Positions 1 to 10,309 of a stretch of DNA of 64,000 nt are shown here, in pieces. Below the pieces are notes generated by a model, which was given only the letters and a program-made list of their open reading frames with translations, was not told where the DNA came from and did not search any database. The stretch lies in NCBI RefSeq assembly GCF_010015585.1, contig NW_022985068.1, positions 1,877,911 through 1,941,910 of the forward strand, written 5' to 3'. Position numbers and translations under genes: made by a program. The stretch is from Eremomyces bilateralis CBS 781.70. Taxonomy: Eukaryota; Ascomycota; Dothideomycetes; Eremomycetales; Eremomycetaceae. Numbering within the stretch: the stretch's first letter is position 1; each line of letters begins with the position of its first letter.

Positions 1-346
1 AGTGCTGACATTCACTGCAGCGGTGTTCAGCAAGTCATACTGCCCATTCTGCAAGGCTACCAAGGCTCTGCTGAGTGAGCTCGGTGCCAAATACTACGCC
101 ATCGAACTCGATCAAGTCGGTATGTGGATTGCCCTTTCCTTTCGAATTCACCTCGCCTCAGCCATCTAACGTTCGGCGTCGTGTGCAGATGATGGAGCTG
201 CCATCCAGGATGCTCTTGCCAACTTAACCGGACAGCGGACCGTCCCGAACGTCTTCATCGGGCAGCAACATATTGGAGGGAACTCGGACGTGCAAGCTAA
301 GAAGAGCGAGCTTCCGACCCTCCTAAAGGAAGCTGGAGCTGTATGA
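1..346 (+). CDS. Glutaredoxin, 3' part (5' end outside window)
   Basis: This is the C-terminal part of a dithiol glutaredoxin, a small thiol-disulfide oxidoreductase that uses glutathione to reduce protein disulfides. The window opens inside an intron or just before its acceptor (CTGCAG near base 20). The exon then reads VFSKSYCPFCKATK, with the CPFC active site (family usual CPYC or CPFC). A 69-bp intron (120-188) follows. The second exon (189-346) carries the TVPNVFIGQQHIGG segment, including the cis-proline TVP motif and the GG glutathione-binding region, and ends at TGA 344-346. The upstream start lies outside the window. The gene faces the large minus-strand gene downstream (convergent). 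Identity as a class I glutaredoxin is secure; the cellular compartment cannot be told because the N-terminus is missing. Confidence 0.9.
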
Positions 347-634
347 TCGATACCCGGAGACAACTACAATGAAATGTGAATATTTACTGAAGACGAAATA
401 AGAATTTCCTTGGCTTTCATTTCCTCTCGTCGTGTCGGCTCATATTATGTGATATGTCCATTAATTTGTTCAAGTCCAACCATAAATATACGAATGCCTA
501 CTATCAAAACGTAACGCCAGTCGCCCATGTCTTCTATCCCTTCACAAAGCCTCTACCCGAACGCCCTGTATCGTTCATCACATTTCGTCACCCTTTATTG
601 AGCCATCTTTAGATCCCAAGCGCATTCCCCTTCT

Positions 635-3600
635 TCACACCATCAGTCTGAACTCGGTGACATTTTGCTTCCAGATCGGTGGCACCTGTGGCAGGAACAC
701 CCAGCCTAGCACTCCCCCAACGCAACTGAGATCCCAACACCCGCCTGTTTCCTGCTCAATTGGAATCCACTCCCGAACGAACCCGGCCGGCAACAATTCC
801 GGCGCCCGGTTGATCAGTTCCCACGTCTTGGCCTCGTCGAGATTCTGCAACAAGACCTTAATGTTTACCGAGATGAGGAATATCAAGATCATCCACAACC
901 ATGGGGTACCAAAGCACCATGGCATCTTGGTCAAAGGATCAACGGAATCGGACCGTCGTACCAACGCTCGATTTTTGGACCGCTTACGACTGACGTCCCT
1001 TTTCGGAGGTGGCTGAGTGGATGTCGACGCATTGGCCGTGGCACAACGGAGACGATCAGGCGAATTGGGCGGAATCGTGAGATTATCCTGGGGTGTTGGA
1101 GGAAATAGTAAATCATTGTGGGACTGGAGCAAGCCATCGTCCGAGTCCGAGTCCTGACTGGACACGTTTCGTCTATTAGGTTGTTTCATCCTCTTCAACC
1201 TTCGAGCCTTCTCGCGCGCGCGTTGGAGTTTTCGCCCTGAACTCCATTCCATTTCCTCGTAGTTCCACGCCTCTTTCCTCGCCACCTGTTCCCTCGCCTC
1301 CGGGTCGCAGCTCTCGGGCCTTAGAATACTAAACGTTTGCCGCGTATCCTTAACCCTCACCTCCTCTTTCTCCTTATCTAGCGTGGCATTCTTATTGAGC
1401 CGATAATATCGGTTGGGCGACCACCCTGACCCTAAAAGCGAGGGAGTATTGATGAATTGCCTGGAGGTCTCTCCGCTCGTGGGGGGATGGGGTTCTTTTC
1501 CGCTCGCCGAGAGAGGTGGAGGTAGTGGGGCTGGCTCTTCACCCTCGGCCTCCTCATCTAGCCTAGTGACATTCCTGAGCGGAGAACGTCCGTGGGGCGT
1601 CCACTTGGGCTCTTTATACGAGCTACGGGCGGTGGGCTTCTCGAAAACCACTCTGCCGGTGGGGGGAGGGGGCGGGACTGGCACTTCAGCCGCTACCACC
1701 TCCGCTGGCATGGTGATGTTCCCGAGCGGGGAAGGTGCGTGGAGCGGCCGCTCGGGCTCTGGACGCGAGGGAGTGAAGTGGAATTTCCTGGGGGTATTTC
1801 CGCTCGCGGGGGGAGGCGAGGGAGGAGGCAGGACTGGATCTTCAGCCTCTACCTTCCCATCTGGCTCGGTGGCATCCTTAGGCGGAGAAGATCTTCGGGG
1901 CGACCGCTCGAGTTCTAAACGCGAGACACGAATAGTGGATCGCTCGAGGCCGCTTCTACTTGTAGGGTTAGGGACAGAGCCTTCACCCTCCTCATCTGGC
2001 CTGGCGATAGTGCTGAATAGAGAAGGACTGTAGGGCGATCGCTCGCGCACTCGATACAAGTCATGAATGATCCTTTCCTTAGGAACTCTTCCCCTCATAG
2101 GGTCATAGACTGGCTCATCGGTCTCCTCAACCTCCTCCTCGACCTCCTCGACCTCCTCATCTGACTTGGGGAAAGTTTTGAATAGGAGAGGCCTATGGGG
2201 CGATCGCTCGGGCGCTCGAAACAAGTCACGAAGAGTCATTGGCCTAGAAACTCTTCCCCCTCTAGGGGAATAGAGTTGCCGCTCAGTCTCGTCGTCGTCT
2301 TCTCCCTCCTCGTCTCTCTCCTCGTCCGTTTTCTCGCCTTTTTTGTCTTTTTCGTCCTTTGTCTCCTCCTTTTCCTCCTCCTCCTCCTTCCCCTCCTCCT
2401 TCGCCCCTTTATCTGGTTTGGTGATATTCCTGAATGGAAAAGGTCCATAGTTGGGTTCTAAATACGAGCCACGACTGGTAGATTGCTCAGGATCCCTTCC
2501 GCTCGCCGTGGCATAGACCGGGGCCGGGGATTCGGCTACGACCGATGGTGTCTCGGGTTGCGGAGAGTGATGAGGAGCTGCTGATTTGACTGCAGGAGTG
2601 GACTCAACGTGCTCACGGGGCGTCGACGATTCAGCCGCGGACGGCGCTGTCTCAGCTTCCTGGAGATGTTGAGGAGCAGCTGGTTGGGTGGTAGAAGTAG
2701 ACGCAGCGTGCTCAAACGTCGAGGATTCGACTGCGGAAGACACTGCCTTATCTCCAAACGGACTTTTAGGAGTGACTGATCTATCTGCAGGAATAGACGT
2801 ATCGTGCGAGGATTCGACCGCGGAAGACACTGCCTTATCTTCTGAAGGACTCTTATGGGTAACTGATCCGGCGGTACGTGTGGATTTATCGTACTTGCTA
2901 GGCTTCAAGGATTCGATAGCGGAAGTTGTCTCATCTTCTGGAGGACCTTTCGGGGTATCTGGTCCAGCTGCAGACGTAGAAGGCGTCGAGGCTTCGACCG
3001 CGGAAGATATTGCCTTCTCTTCCGAAGAACCTTTAGGGTTATCTGGTCCAGCTGCAGAAGTAGACATATGATGCTCCCCAGTCGTCGAGGTTTGTTGAGA
3101 GCTGGCCCCCTTACGGTTGTCCGATGCGGGTGTATCGTTTTCCTTCTCCTTGACCTTTCCTTTGTCACGAGGTGTGGAAGGCTTAAACAGGCGGGCGTCA
3201 TCGTCGGCGCCATCGTCGGCGCCATCGTCGGTGTTGTCGTCCCAGTTGTCGTCGACAGTGCTGTAGTCCCCGTTATCGTCCGTGTTGTCGTCAACGGTGT
3301 TGTCGTCAGTACGGTCCATTCTGTCATCCTTGTCCCCGCTGCCATTGTCACCGTCGCTGTTGTGGTCCCCTTTATCGTCTTGGTCCTCGTTGTCGCCGTC
3401 TCCGCCGGTACCACCATGGCCGTTATTTCCGCCATCATCTCCATTATTGTCGCTGGCACCGCCCGCTTCTCCACCTCGGTCATCACCGTCATCTCCATCA
3501 TGCCTACGTCCGCTATCCACACCGCTTTCTCCATTTCGCGTTTCTCGTTGGGGTGGCTCGCCAGGGTCGGAGTCGCGAGTCACTTCGTCCGGAATATCTG

Positions 3601-6385
3601 CATCACCCGAGGCATCTCCCGCTAAAAGGGCTCCAGACCCAAGAGGAGCCAGGCTTTTTCCGGTGCTCTTTGGGGACAAAGGACTCACTTCCGCGGTTGT
3701 ATTTTGTTCACTGGAATGAACTTCAGCCTGCCTTGGTCGACCATCAAGCTGCTCATGCTCTTCACCTCCTCGCTCTCCGCGCTCCTCCCAAGCATTTCCA
3801 GGCTCGTGCCCTTTCCATCGTTGTTTCTTTTGCTGCTTGGGCCGCTCATCCGACGCACCGTCCAACCACTGATAGTCATCGATTGAATCCGAGTCCGAGT
3901 TTGAGTCCGAGTCGCTGTCTTTAACCTTCTGCCTCTTCACCTGGTCTATATCATCCGCATTCTTTTTCGACTTGCTTCGGCTACCTGGTGTTCGTTTGTC
4001 TCTCTTAGGCCGCTCATCCGACGCACCCTCTAACCACTGATAATGGTAGTCGTCCGTATCCGAGTCCGAGTCCGAGTCGCTACCTTCAGCGTTCTTATCC
4101 TGAACATCGACATGACCCTCACCCTTGAACGGGCTTTCTGAGGCGCTTGGCTTGTCTGATGAGGATTTACGCCCCTTAAACACGACATGATCTAACCCGT
4201 CGTCATCTTCGTCAACTTGTTGGGGTGATTGGCGCTTCTTGGACTGGACTTGCCTGAACAACTCCCTGTACCATATTTGCTGCTTTTCAATTGCGCTGGA
4301 CCGGCTGTCTTCGGGGTCAGAGTTGCTGTCGTGTTCCAGAATATGCCCTCTACTCGCTCTGATCTGCCTTCTCTCAGGCTGGCCTTCAGAATTCCAGCCT
4401 TCACTAGAATTTATATTCTCATCGGAGGAGGAACTGTTGTACGCAGTGTCAACCGAGCTGTCATACATCGGAAGTCCCTGGTTTCCAAGCAAAGATCTGC
4501 CTTGTCGCTGGTTGTATGGCACCTTATAGGACATCTCTCGGCGGCCGACCCCCCCATGACCGTCGTCTATGGTGACTCGGAAGGTTGTGTAACTTTGTCC
4601 GGGGCGCTCCTCGACGTAAGGGCTTATCAGGCCACTTACTCCTATCCGTTCCATGTATCCGCGCTTTTCCATAGGCTTGGGCGGGCTTAGACGTAGAGGT
4701 GGGCTGGGTGTGCTCTGGCTTCGGTAATTGTCATTGATATGTCGTCTAATACCCCTTCGGGACGCCCGTGACCTGTCAAGCCGCCAATCACTCTGTCTCT
4801 CAGAATCTCTATGGTGATTCTTTCGATTTTTTTCGTACATATCCTCGAGCTCCTGAAGCGCGCTGGATTGTTCATCATTTTCGGCATATTCTACCCATGA
4901 CCACTCGGGACTTTCGGGGCTCTCCGGGCTTCCTAGGCTTCTTCGAACTTCTTGTGACTCCTTTCCAATACTCCTTGTTTGCTCTTCTTCTTCGACTTGT
5001 CTGCTCTCTGGCTGCCTCCACACTTCGTCCTCGGCGCTCTTTGCCTGTTCATGCCCGATATCTTTAGTGGCTTTCTGTAGCTCATTCTTTTTGCCCCCAG
5101 GGTCGATACCCGGTTGGCTGCCGCGTCCGGTATCAGTTCTAGCGTCGAGATCGTCATCTGATATAAGGTCAGGTTCCGTATCGTGTGCAGAATCAGCTGA
5201 TATTCCATGCTCATTGACTGGTATGGTGTTAGGTTTCGTGCCATCTCCATGATCGGCTGCCATATCTAGTGAGGTATCGGGGTCAACGACAGAACTATCA
5301 CTTTTCTTGGAATTCCCTCTATCCTTAACATCAGACACATTCCCGAGCTTCTTATCCAGTTCTTGATCTGAGACAATATGAGGATGAGATTCGGGTTCAG
5401 GACCAGGCTGAGGTTCCATGGTAGTATCTAAGTCAATGTCTGGGGCTGGGATAAGCGTATCAGTGGTTGTCTCAGTCACAGTTCTAGCAATACGGGGTTT
5501 AATGTCGGGATTGGGATGTGGGGACTCTACTGGCGGAGTCTCAGTGTCAGGGTCGAGCTTAGAATCTGAATCGACGGCGGTCTCGCCCATGAGCCCCTTA
5601 CGACTCTCTTCGACCGATTCCTCGATCTGCTCCTTCACGAGGTCCTTGACGGGTTCTTCCTGAGGATCCTCGACGGGTTCCTTGACGGGTTCCTTGATGG
5701 GCTCCTTGATGGGCTCCTCGACGGGTTCCATAACCGGCTCTTCCATCAGCCCCGGGTCAGGTTTAAGATCGGATTCAGGATCGGATTTCCGATAGGCCGC
5801 AAGAACGGCCGCAAGGTTGGGCCGAGGGCCAAGATCAGAGTCCGAGTCCGAGTCCGAGTCAATATCCGAAAGGGGGCTCTTATGCACTTTACAGCGGCAC
5901 TTTTCGTGATTTCGGATGACCTTTTCCATGCGCTTGATCTTCTCGAACTGCGCCACGTGAGATACCATAGAGGTCCCGATGCTGTCGAAAGTCTCCTTAA
6001 GTCGCGTGTACTCATGGTCCTTCGCCTTGAGTGCCTTCTGCAGCTGTTTGTTGTGGATCGCCGTTCGATTGGAGTTGTATTCATGATCGGCTGCTTCTTG
6101 CTGCGCTGCGGCCAAATTTTCTTCGAGTTCAAGCACCTGACGCCGTGTGGCCTCAAGGTTGTCGTGCAGGTCCATCGCTTGCTTCTCGGCACCCTGCCTC
6201 CAGGTGTCGTGCTGCTTCTCAAGATCGGATGCTTTCGAATATAGATCGTCATACTCTTCCTGGCAGGTCTGAAGTTGGGTTCTCAATCGCTTATTCACCT
6301 CCTTCAACTTATCGATCTCTGTTCCCTGGAGCTCGATGGTCAACTGCTGATCGAAGAGCTCTTGCTCTTGTTTGTTGTCCGCCAT
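635..6385 (-). CDS. Very large repetitive acidic coiled-coil protein with C-terminal membrane segment
   Basis: A single uninterrupted frame encodes about 1,916 residues from the preferred start MADNKQEQ at 6385; the frame stays open to a methionine at 6490, but MADNKQ begins the predicted coiled coil directly. Residues about 1-165 are a charged heptad-rich coiled coil. A long disordered region follows: DSDSDSD runs, an EPVKEP-type repeat, two copies of a QWL(E/D)GASDERPK motif, a Gly/Asp tract, about seven Ser/Thr/Pro repeats of roughly 27 residues, and about seven longer repeats with a core like ERSP..PL...T.PDEE. Near the C-terminus a hydrophobic stretch (WCFGTPWLWMILIFLISV) looks like one membrane span, followed by about 75 residues with two cysteines. 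I do not recognise the family. Coiled coil, disordered spacer and tail anchor would suit a tether on an organelle or nuclear envelope; that is inference only. Confidence 0.75.
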   Translation of the reverse strand: MADNKQEQELFDQQLTIELQGTEIDKLKEVNKRLRTQLQTCQEEYDDLYSKASDLEKQHDTWRQGAEKQAMDLHDNLEATRRQVLELEENLAAAQQEAADHEYNSNRTAIHNKQLQKALKAKDHEYTRLKETFDSIGTSMVSHVAQFEKIKRMEKVIRNHEKCRCKVHKSPLSDIDSDSDSDSDLGPRPNLAAVLAAYRKSDPESDLKPDPGLMEEPVMEPVEEPIKEPIKEPVKEPVEDPQEEPVKDLVKEQIEESVEESRKGLMGETAVDSDSKLDPDTETPPVESPHPNPDIKPRIARTVTETTTDTLIPAPDIDLDTTMEPQPGPEPESHPHIVSDQELDKKLGNVSDVKDRGNSKKSDSSVVDPDTSLDMAADHGDGTKPNTIPVNEHGISADSAHDTEPDLISDDDLDARTDTGRGSQPGIDPGGKKNELQKATKDIGHEQAKSAEDEVWRQPESRQVEEEEQTRSIGKESQEVRRSLGSPESPESPEWSWVEYAENDEQSSALQELEDMYEKNRKNHHRDSERQSDWRLDRSRASRRGIRRHINDNYRSQSTPSPPLRLSPPKPMEKRGYMERIGVSGLISPYVEERPGQSYTTFRVTIDDGHGGVGRREMSYKVPYNQRQGRSLLGNQGLPMYDSSVDTAYNSSSSDENINSSEGWNSEGQPERRQIRASRGHILEHDSNSDPEDSRSSAIEKQQIWYRELFRQVQSKKRQSPQQVDEDDDGLDHVVFKGRKSSSDKPSASESPFKGEGHVDVQDKNAEGSDSDSDSDTDDYHYQWLEGASDERPKRDKRTPGSRSKSKKNADDIDQVKRQKVKDSDSDSNSDSDSIDDYQWLDGASDERPKQQKKQRWKGHEPGNAWEERGERGGEEHEQLDGRPRQAEVHSSEQNTTAEVSPLSPKSTGKSLAPLGSGALLAGDASGDADIPDEVTRDSDPGEPPQRETRNGESGVDSGRRHDGDDGDDRGGEAGGASDNNGDDGGNNGHGGTGGDGDNEDQDDKGDHNSDGDNGSGDKDDRMDRTDDNTVDDNTDDNGDYSTVDDNWDDNTDDGADDGADDDARLFKPSTPRDKGKVKEKENDTPASDNRKGASSQQTSTTGEHHMSTSAAGPDNPKGSSEEKAISSAVEASTPSTSAAGPDTPKGPPEDETTSAIESLKPSKYDKSTRTAGSVTHKSPSEDKAVSSAVESSHDTSIPADRSVTPKSPFGDKAVSSAVESSTFEHAASTSTTQPAAPQHLQEAETAPSAAESSTPREHVESTPAVKSAAPHHSPQPETPSVVAESPAPVYATASGRDPEQSTSRGSYLEPNYGPFPFRNITKPDKGAKEEGKEEEEEKEETKDEKDKKGEKTDEERDEEGEDDDETERQLYSPRGGRVSRPMTLRDLFRAPERSPHRPLLFKTFPKSDEEVEEVEEEVEETDEPVYDPMRGRVPKERIIHDLYRVRERSPYSPSLFSTIARPDEEGEGSVPNPTSRSGLERSTIRVSRLELERSPRRSSPPKDATEPDGKVEAEDPVLPPPSPPPASGNTPRKFHFTPSRPEPERPLHAPSPLGNITMPAEVVAAEVPVPPPPPTGRVVFEKPTARSSYKEPKWTPHGRSPLRNVTRLDEEAEGEEPAPLPPPLSASGKEPHPPTSGETSRQFINTPSLLGSGWSPNRYYRLNKNATLDKEKEEVRVKDTRQTFSILRPESCDPEAREQVARKEAWNYEEMEWSSGRKLQRAREKARRLKRMKQPNRRNVSSQDSDSDDGLLQSHNDLLFPPTPQDNLTIPPNSPDRLRCATANASTSTQPPPKRDVSRKRSKNRALVRRSDSVDPLTKMPWCFGTPWLWMILIFLISVNIKVLLQNLDEAKTWELINRAPELLPAGFVREWIPIEQETGGCWDLSCVGGVLGWVFLPQVPPIWKQNVTEFRLMV
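1350..2470 (-). repeat. About seven degenerate repeats coding the ERSP/PDEE motif
   Basis: Within the large repetitive gene, units of roughly 45-60 codons recur about seven times. Each has a basic-Ser-Pro start (ERSPHRP, ERSPYSP, ERSPRRS, KWTPHGRSP and similar), then a short hydrophobic stretch of the LFKTF / PLGNIT / PLRNVT type, then an acidic end (PDEEGEG, LDEEAEG, SDEEVEE). The copies have diverged, which suggests an old internal amplification. Confidence 0.65.
2520..3065 (-). repeat. Ser/Thr/Pro repeats coding the SSAVESS motif
   Basis: About seven repeats of roughly 27 codons lie inside the large repetitive gene. Their shared core is a Pro-Lys-Ser/Gly-Pro segment followed by an acidic pair and SSAVESS (for example KSPSEDKAVSSAVESS and KSPFGDKAVSSAVESS). 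At DNA level the best copies share runs such as gaggattcgaccgcggaaga. Confidence 0.65.
3185..3480 (-). repeat. Asp/Gly/Asn-rich low-complexity tract
   Basis: On the plus strand this is a gtcgtc/ccgtcg-rich low-complexity stretch; on the coding strand it gives a Gly/Asp/Asn tract with repeated DDNTDDN- and ADDGADD-like words. It is strongly acidic and surely disordered. Confidence 0.7.
3840..4080 (-). repeat. Two direct copies of the QWL(E/D)GASDERPK segment
   Basis: Two near-identical coding segments about 170 bp apart give DDYQWLDGASDERPK and DYHYQWLEGASDERPK, each next to an Asp-Ser run. Shared plus-strand words include gccgctcatccgacgcacc. This looks like a local duplication. Confidence 0.7.
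5636..5745 (-). repeat. Tandem 12-bp repeat coding EPVKEP
   Basis: Units close to gggttccttgac/gggctccttgat repeat about seven times and encode an alternating acidic/proline chain (EPIKEPVKEP-like). The reading frame is kept throughout. Confidence 0.75.
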
Positions 6386-7769
6386 CACCGCCGTGGATAG
6401 GCCTAAAAGGTAAATCAGGCCGCGGCTTGATAACAGAGGCTGGGCTATTTGCTTGTAGAGAGGATTAGTTTTGGCAGTATCAAGAAACACTGGGTAGTAG
6501 ACATGGAGTGTAGTCAGGAAATGAAGGCGAGCCTAAGAACTGGGTATTTGCGATTCGGAGCTGCCGAGAATTGGTATCGACCTTGACCAACTTCGAGCTA
6601 TAGTTGATGGATACTAGAACACTTTGAGTCATTGACAGAAGATAGGAGACTTGGCTAGTGAGTGGCCGGCGAGCCTCTTGCGCGGATTTCTCTTCAATGT
6701 TAGTGTCTAGAAATAAGAATAAGCCAGGGCATAAATATACAAAACAGTAATAGGTATTCTTCAGTGAATAATAGTACAACCGAAATGCGGGAGTCTTAGT
6801 GGTCCACGCTGGAGAGAAGGGGGTATGATTGAACAACTTGCATCAGCACTTGATTTACGATTGCCGGGTGGTGGCAACAACATGAAATCCTAAACCTGGG
6901 ATGGTAAGAACGGTTGAATTTCCTAGTGCCCAGGCCGGTTTAATGCTTTGTTTCGTTAATTCATTGGACTATGATCGTCGCATGCCCTCGACAAAGAAGC
7001 TGTAGGCTGTAGCAGACGATACCGAATGTGGACAACCGGAACAAGCAATAACGCAGGTATAAAACAGAAAATCAACCAATTAATACTCGAATATGAAACT
7101 CGGACTTGTAAATGAATTCAGACTGGGTCGGGTCCAATGTACTTTTTTCATCGACCGAGCTGTGGTGCATTCCTGGGCAAAATTCCTTTGTCCTGCCTGG
7201 TCCGCTTCCGTCAAACAATAGCGTCTGTACAAAAGTCCGAGAAATATGCTTCTTCAACACCACAAAGGTACTAGCATAGCTAGCGAAATATGAAATATTC
7301 CCTCGCGGTGGGCCATAGAATCGTTGCCATCAAGGTGAACATTATTAACGGCTCACCAAAGTAGTGGCTCCTTAACAGGAAAACGGAAGCAGGAAGCTTC
7401 GGGGAATAGGAAACCTTGAATCTTAGATGCTAAACTTAAATAGAATTGAATAAAATTCAGATGATATGCGGTTGACGATTTTGTGGAAGGTAGTGCGTTT
7501 TTAAATGATCATGACATGATCGGAGTGACCAGACAGATAGCAACATGAGGAGTTTCAATTTGCCAGTCCGGTGTCCACCCACTTCAATATTTGGAGGGCT
7601 CAAAGGATACGCGCCGAAGAGACAAGGTAATCATCCTCTTGCCAGTTCCAATGGTCGGTTGAGCCGTTCAAGGCCTGTTCAGCCGGTAATTGGATCGAGA
7701 CCAAATTTTAGCAATCGTTTGAAACCATTGTCTTTTGGCTTGATCTCACCTACGGGAAAGCGCTTCGGA
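6386..7769. other. Intergenic: upstream of the large repetitive gene
   Basis: This stretch holds the promoter side of the large minus-strand gene and the 3' side of the spermine-synthase-like gene, which is also on the minus strand. Only short open frames are present, none with a recognisable product, domain or splice structure. I see no RNA gene or repeat. Confidence 0.5.
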
Positions 7770-9592
7770 TTACCAAGTCTCCCAAACAATATCCGGCAAG
7801 ACGTTTCGCATAATTTTCCAATGCGCCAAAGCAGACCCAATCTGATGCCTCTCCAGCTCCGCTTCCTGTCCGCGGCGGAGGACCCCAGCTGACCTGGCTT
7901 CATCGGAAGTCAAATCAATCGCAATTTCCCACTCTGGGTTTGGTGGAATATATCTCTGCCGTCCAAGACTGTCGCCATGATCCGCCAGCTCAGGCTTCCG
8001 GAAAGTGAGTTTCGAGTCTTCTGATTTTACGCAGAACAAGATCATGTTGATAAAGGTTTCACCATCAGGGTCCGGTGGGCTGTCGCGGTAGATCCGGCAG
8101 TTTGGGAAGACTGTATGTATTGTGTTCAGAACCATCTTTGCAGAGGGCAACTCAAGATCTCCAGCGTAGTTCTATGCGGTAATTAGAGTTTGATGCTAAT
8201 GATGATCTAGAATTGAAATAACTTACTATCGCGATCGCACCATTCTCCCGGAGAAGTGATCTCAACCCCTCTAGAAATTCGAGCGTAAACAAAGCGGCCG
8301 GTTCAGCGCCTCCAGTGAACACATCATGGATGATGTAGTCGTAGGATGAAGGATGGTCCAGAGCGGTGTTTCTGACAAATGGTATGGCATTCTCGATGGC
8401 GGCTGTGTGGTTGCTGGGAAGACCGAAGTACTTGGTCGCGAAATAGTGCACAACAGGATCTATTTCCACAATAGTAGTGTTGATCCCCAGCTTGATGAAG
8501 GCTGATGGACTGGTGCCGATTCCGAGGCCACTTCAAAAGAGTCAATAATGTGTACAATCCAAGAGGAAGAAGTAAAGAGTTCTAGAGGGTAATTGAATAG
8601 ATGACGTACATTACCAATGCAGACGATTCTGCGTCCTCTCGTTTATCCGGAACCTCGATTAGCCGGACAGCTTCCAGCATGTTGAAGACGGAATAGATAG
8701 ACTCGGGTTCCTTCTGCCCCTGTTCGGCTCTATCCGGTGATACCAACCATTCACCTCCCAGCAAACTGTGGTCACATCTCATGACACGGAAGGCATCATT
8801 TTGGCCTTCTAGGACGGAGATATACCCGGTCAGGGATTCTTGTCTTTCCAATAGTGTGAATTGGTGCGGTGCAAGCGTCTTGTTGAGCGCTGCTGTAGTG
8901 GTATCGGCCACGAAATGCGGATTCGTCAGGAATGTATGGAATATGGATGGAAGAGCAAGAAAGATCAACCATGATGGGGAAAGGGCAGAAAATGCGCACG
9001 CAATCAACAGCTGTAACCCTGTTCGGGTGAAGGCAGAAGCTGTCCCAATGTAGTGAGGGAGAGTGGCATAAAATAACTTTTGAAGAAGAGAGAACCCCAT
9101 ATAAGACCCGACCACAGGCAAGGCGTCTTTGATCGCATGTCCAGATGAGGTCAAACCTGCCTTTTCAACCAGACCGGCCCCGGAAAAGAACGTCACAAAT
9201 AGAAGCGGAAGGAGAGTGAGAAGCTCCGTCAGTAATGGCCCTGCGGTTGGCCCGAGTTTAGAACTAAATGAGAATAGAAAGAATTGTATCGTGGGTATCC
9301 AAAACGCGATGACGGGGAGGAGACGCTCCAGATTGAGCCAAAGTCTGCCCTGCACCGTCCCTTTCCATACAAAAGCCAGCAAAGCAATAGCACTTAAGGA
9401 ACGCTGGTGGAATTGAGAAGAAGGTATTGAGCCATAGACCGGCGCAAGAGTCAATTGGGAGACTGGTGAAGCAAGCGCAGCGAGGGCAAGATATCCAGCT
9501 GCTCGCCCGAGATGGAACCACCTGCTCGTTTGCTTCTGGGGATGCTGAGCTTTTGGCCCCGGCTTCCGGGTACTTTTAGATTGACTAGGCAT
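7770..9592 (-). CDS. Membrane-anchored spermine/spermidine-synthase-like protein
   Basis: Three exons (9592-8610, 8530-8227, 8171-7770) give 562 residues. The first ~230 residues are hydrophobic with perhaps seven or eight membrane spans. The rest is a spermidine-synthase fold: LTGYISVLEG is the family-like entry segment, and the first splice junction rebuilds the SAM-type glycine motif VIGLGIGTSP, followed by VEIDP and YDYIIHDVFTGG. The introns are 79 bp (GTACGT donor) and 55 bp (GTAAGT donor). Fungal and bacterial relatives with membrane N-termini belong to the spermine/spermidine synthase superfamily, but many are not proven aminopropyltransferases. Substrate is therefore unassigned. The gene is divergent from the CCDC97 gene. 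Confidence 0.82.
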
Positions 9593-10309
9593 GATGGAAA
9601 AGAAGTGGAAGAATAATCGAACAATGACAAAAACGAGCGCGATAATCCCGGATTAAGCTTGTGAGTCCAGAGACGTGGCAGAAATACCGGAACCATGCTC
9701 AGTCCAGGGAGGTCAACTCTGAAACCCTTGGGCTAGAACAACCGTGTCACGCATCCAACAAAATTATCAATGTAAATGGCAAAGTCGGTTAGTAGAAGAA
9801 TACTGATGATACTTGCTCAAAGGTGTTTGGATATACCAGTGCTATTTAAGCCAACGAGGGGGCTCTTGATTGGCTCAGCCTCCTGTGGTGTGGACACGAT
9901 GGTACGGATTGCTCCCAAGTCTGAAGGGATCCAACGGTCGAGTAACCTGATAGTTACTATTTCAGCCACATGCATATCATGATTCATCATTCAATGGCGG
10001 CTTCGAGGGTCTTGTGCTGATGATCCACGATCATAAATGACCTCGAAGTACGGAATGTATCGGATGTATTGAGGTGTCTTGCCACTTTAATCCACGCACC
10101 AAGTCCAAAGGACGGTACGTGACCGATACAGGTATGTAGCTCTCGATCATTGTGGCGAACTTGGATTGTAGCTACAATACACGGTACCTACAAGCTCCGC
10201 CTCATCTGAATCTAGCACGGTGAGATTATGGTACATTGCAGTTTCGAGCATATACGGTCTTCATAAGACCTACAACTTCTTGTACGGAATGCCTTACTTC
10301 CACTTTGCC
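9593..10309. other. Intergenic: divergent promoter region
   Basis: This 717 bp spacer separates two divergently transcribed genes (spermine-synthase-like on minus, CCDC97-like on plus) and must hold both promoters. In-frame ATGs at 10220 and 10289 could lengthen the plus-strand product. I see no repeat or RNA gene. Confidence 0.5.

Noticed and set aside
1413-3625. Several plus-strand frames of up to 206 codons across the giant repeat gene
   Set aside because: They overlap repetitive coding sequence on the other strand and show only low-complexity products.
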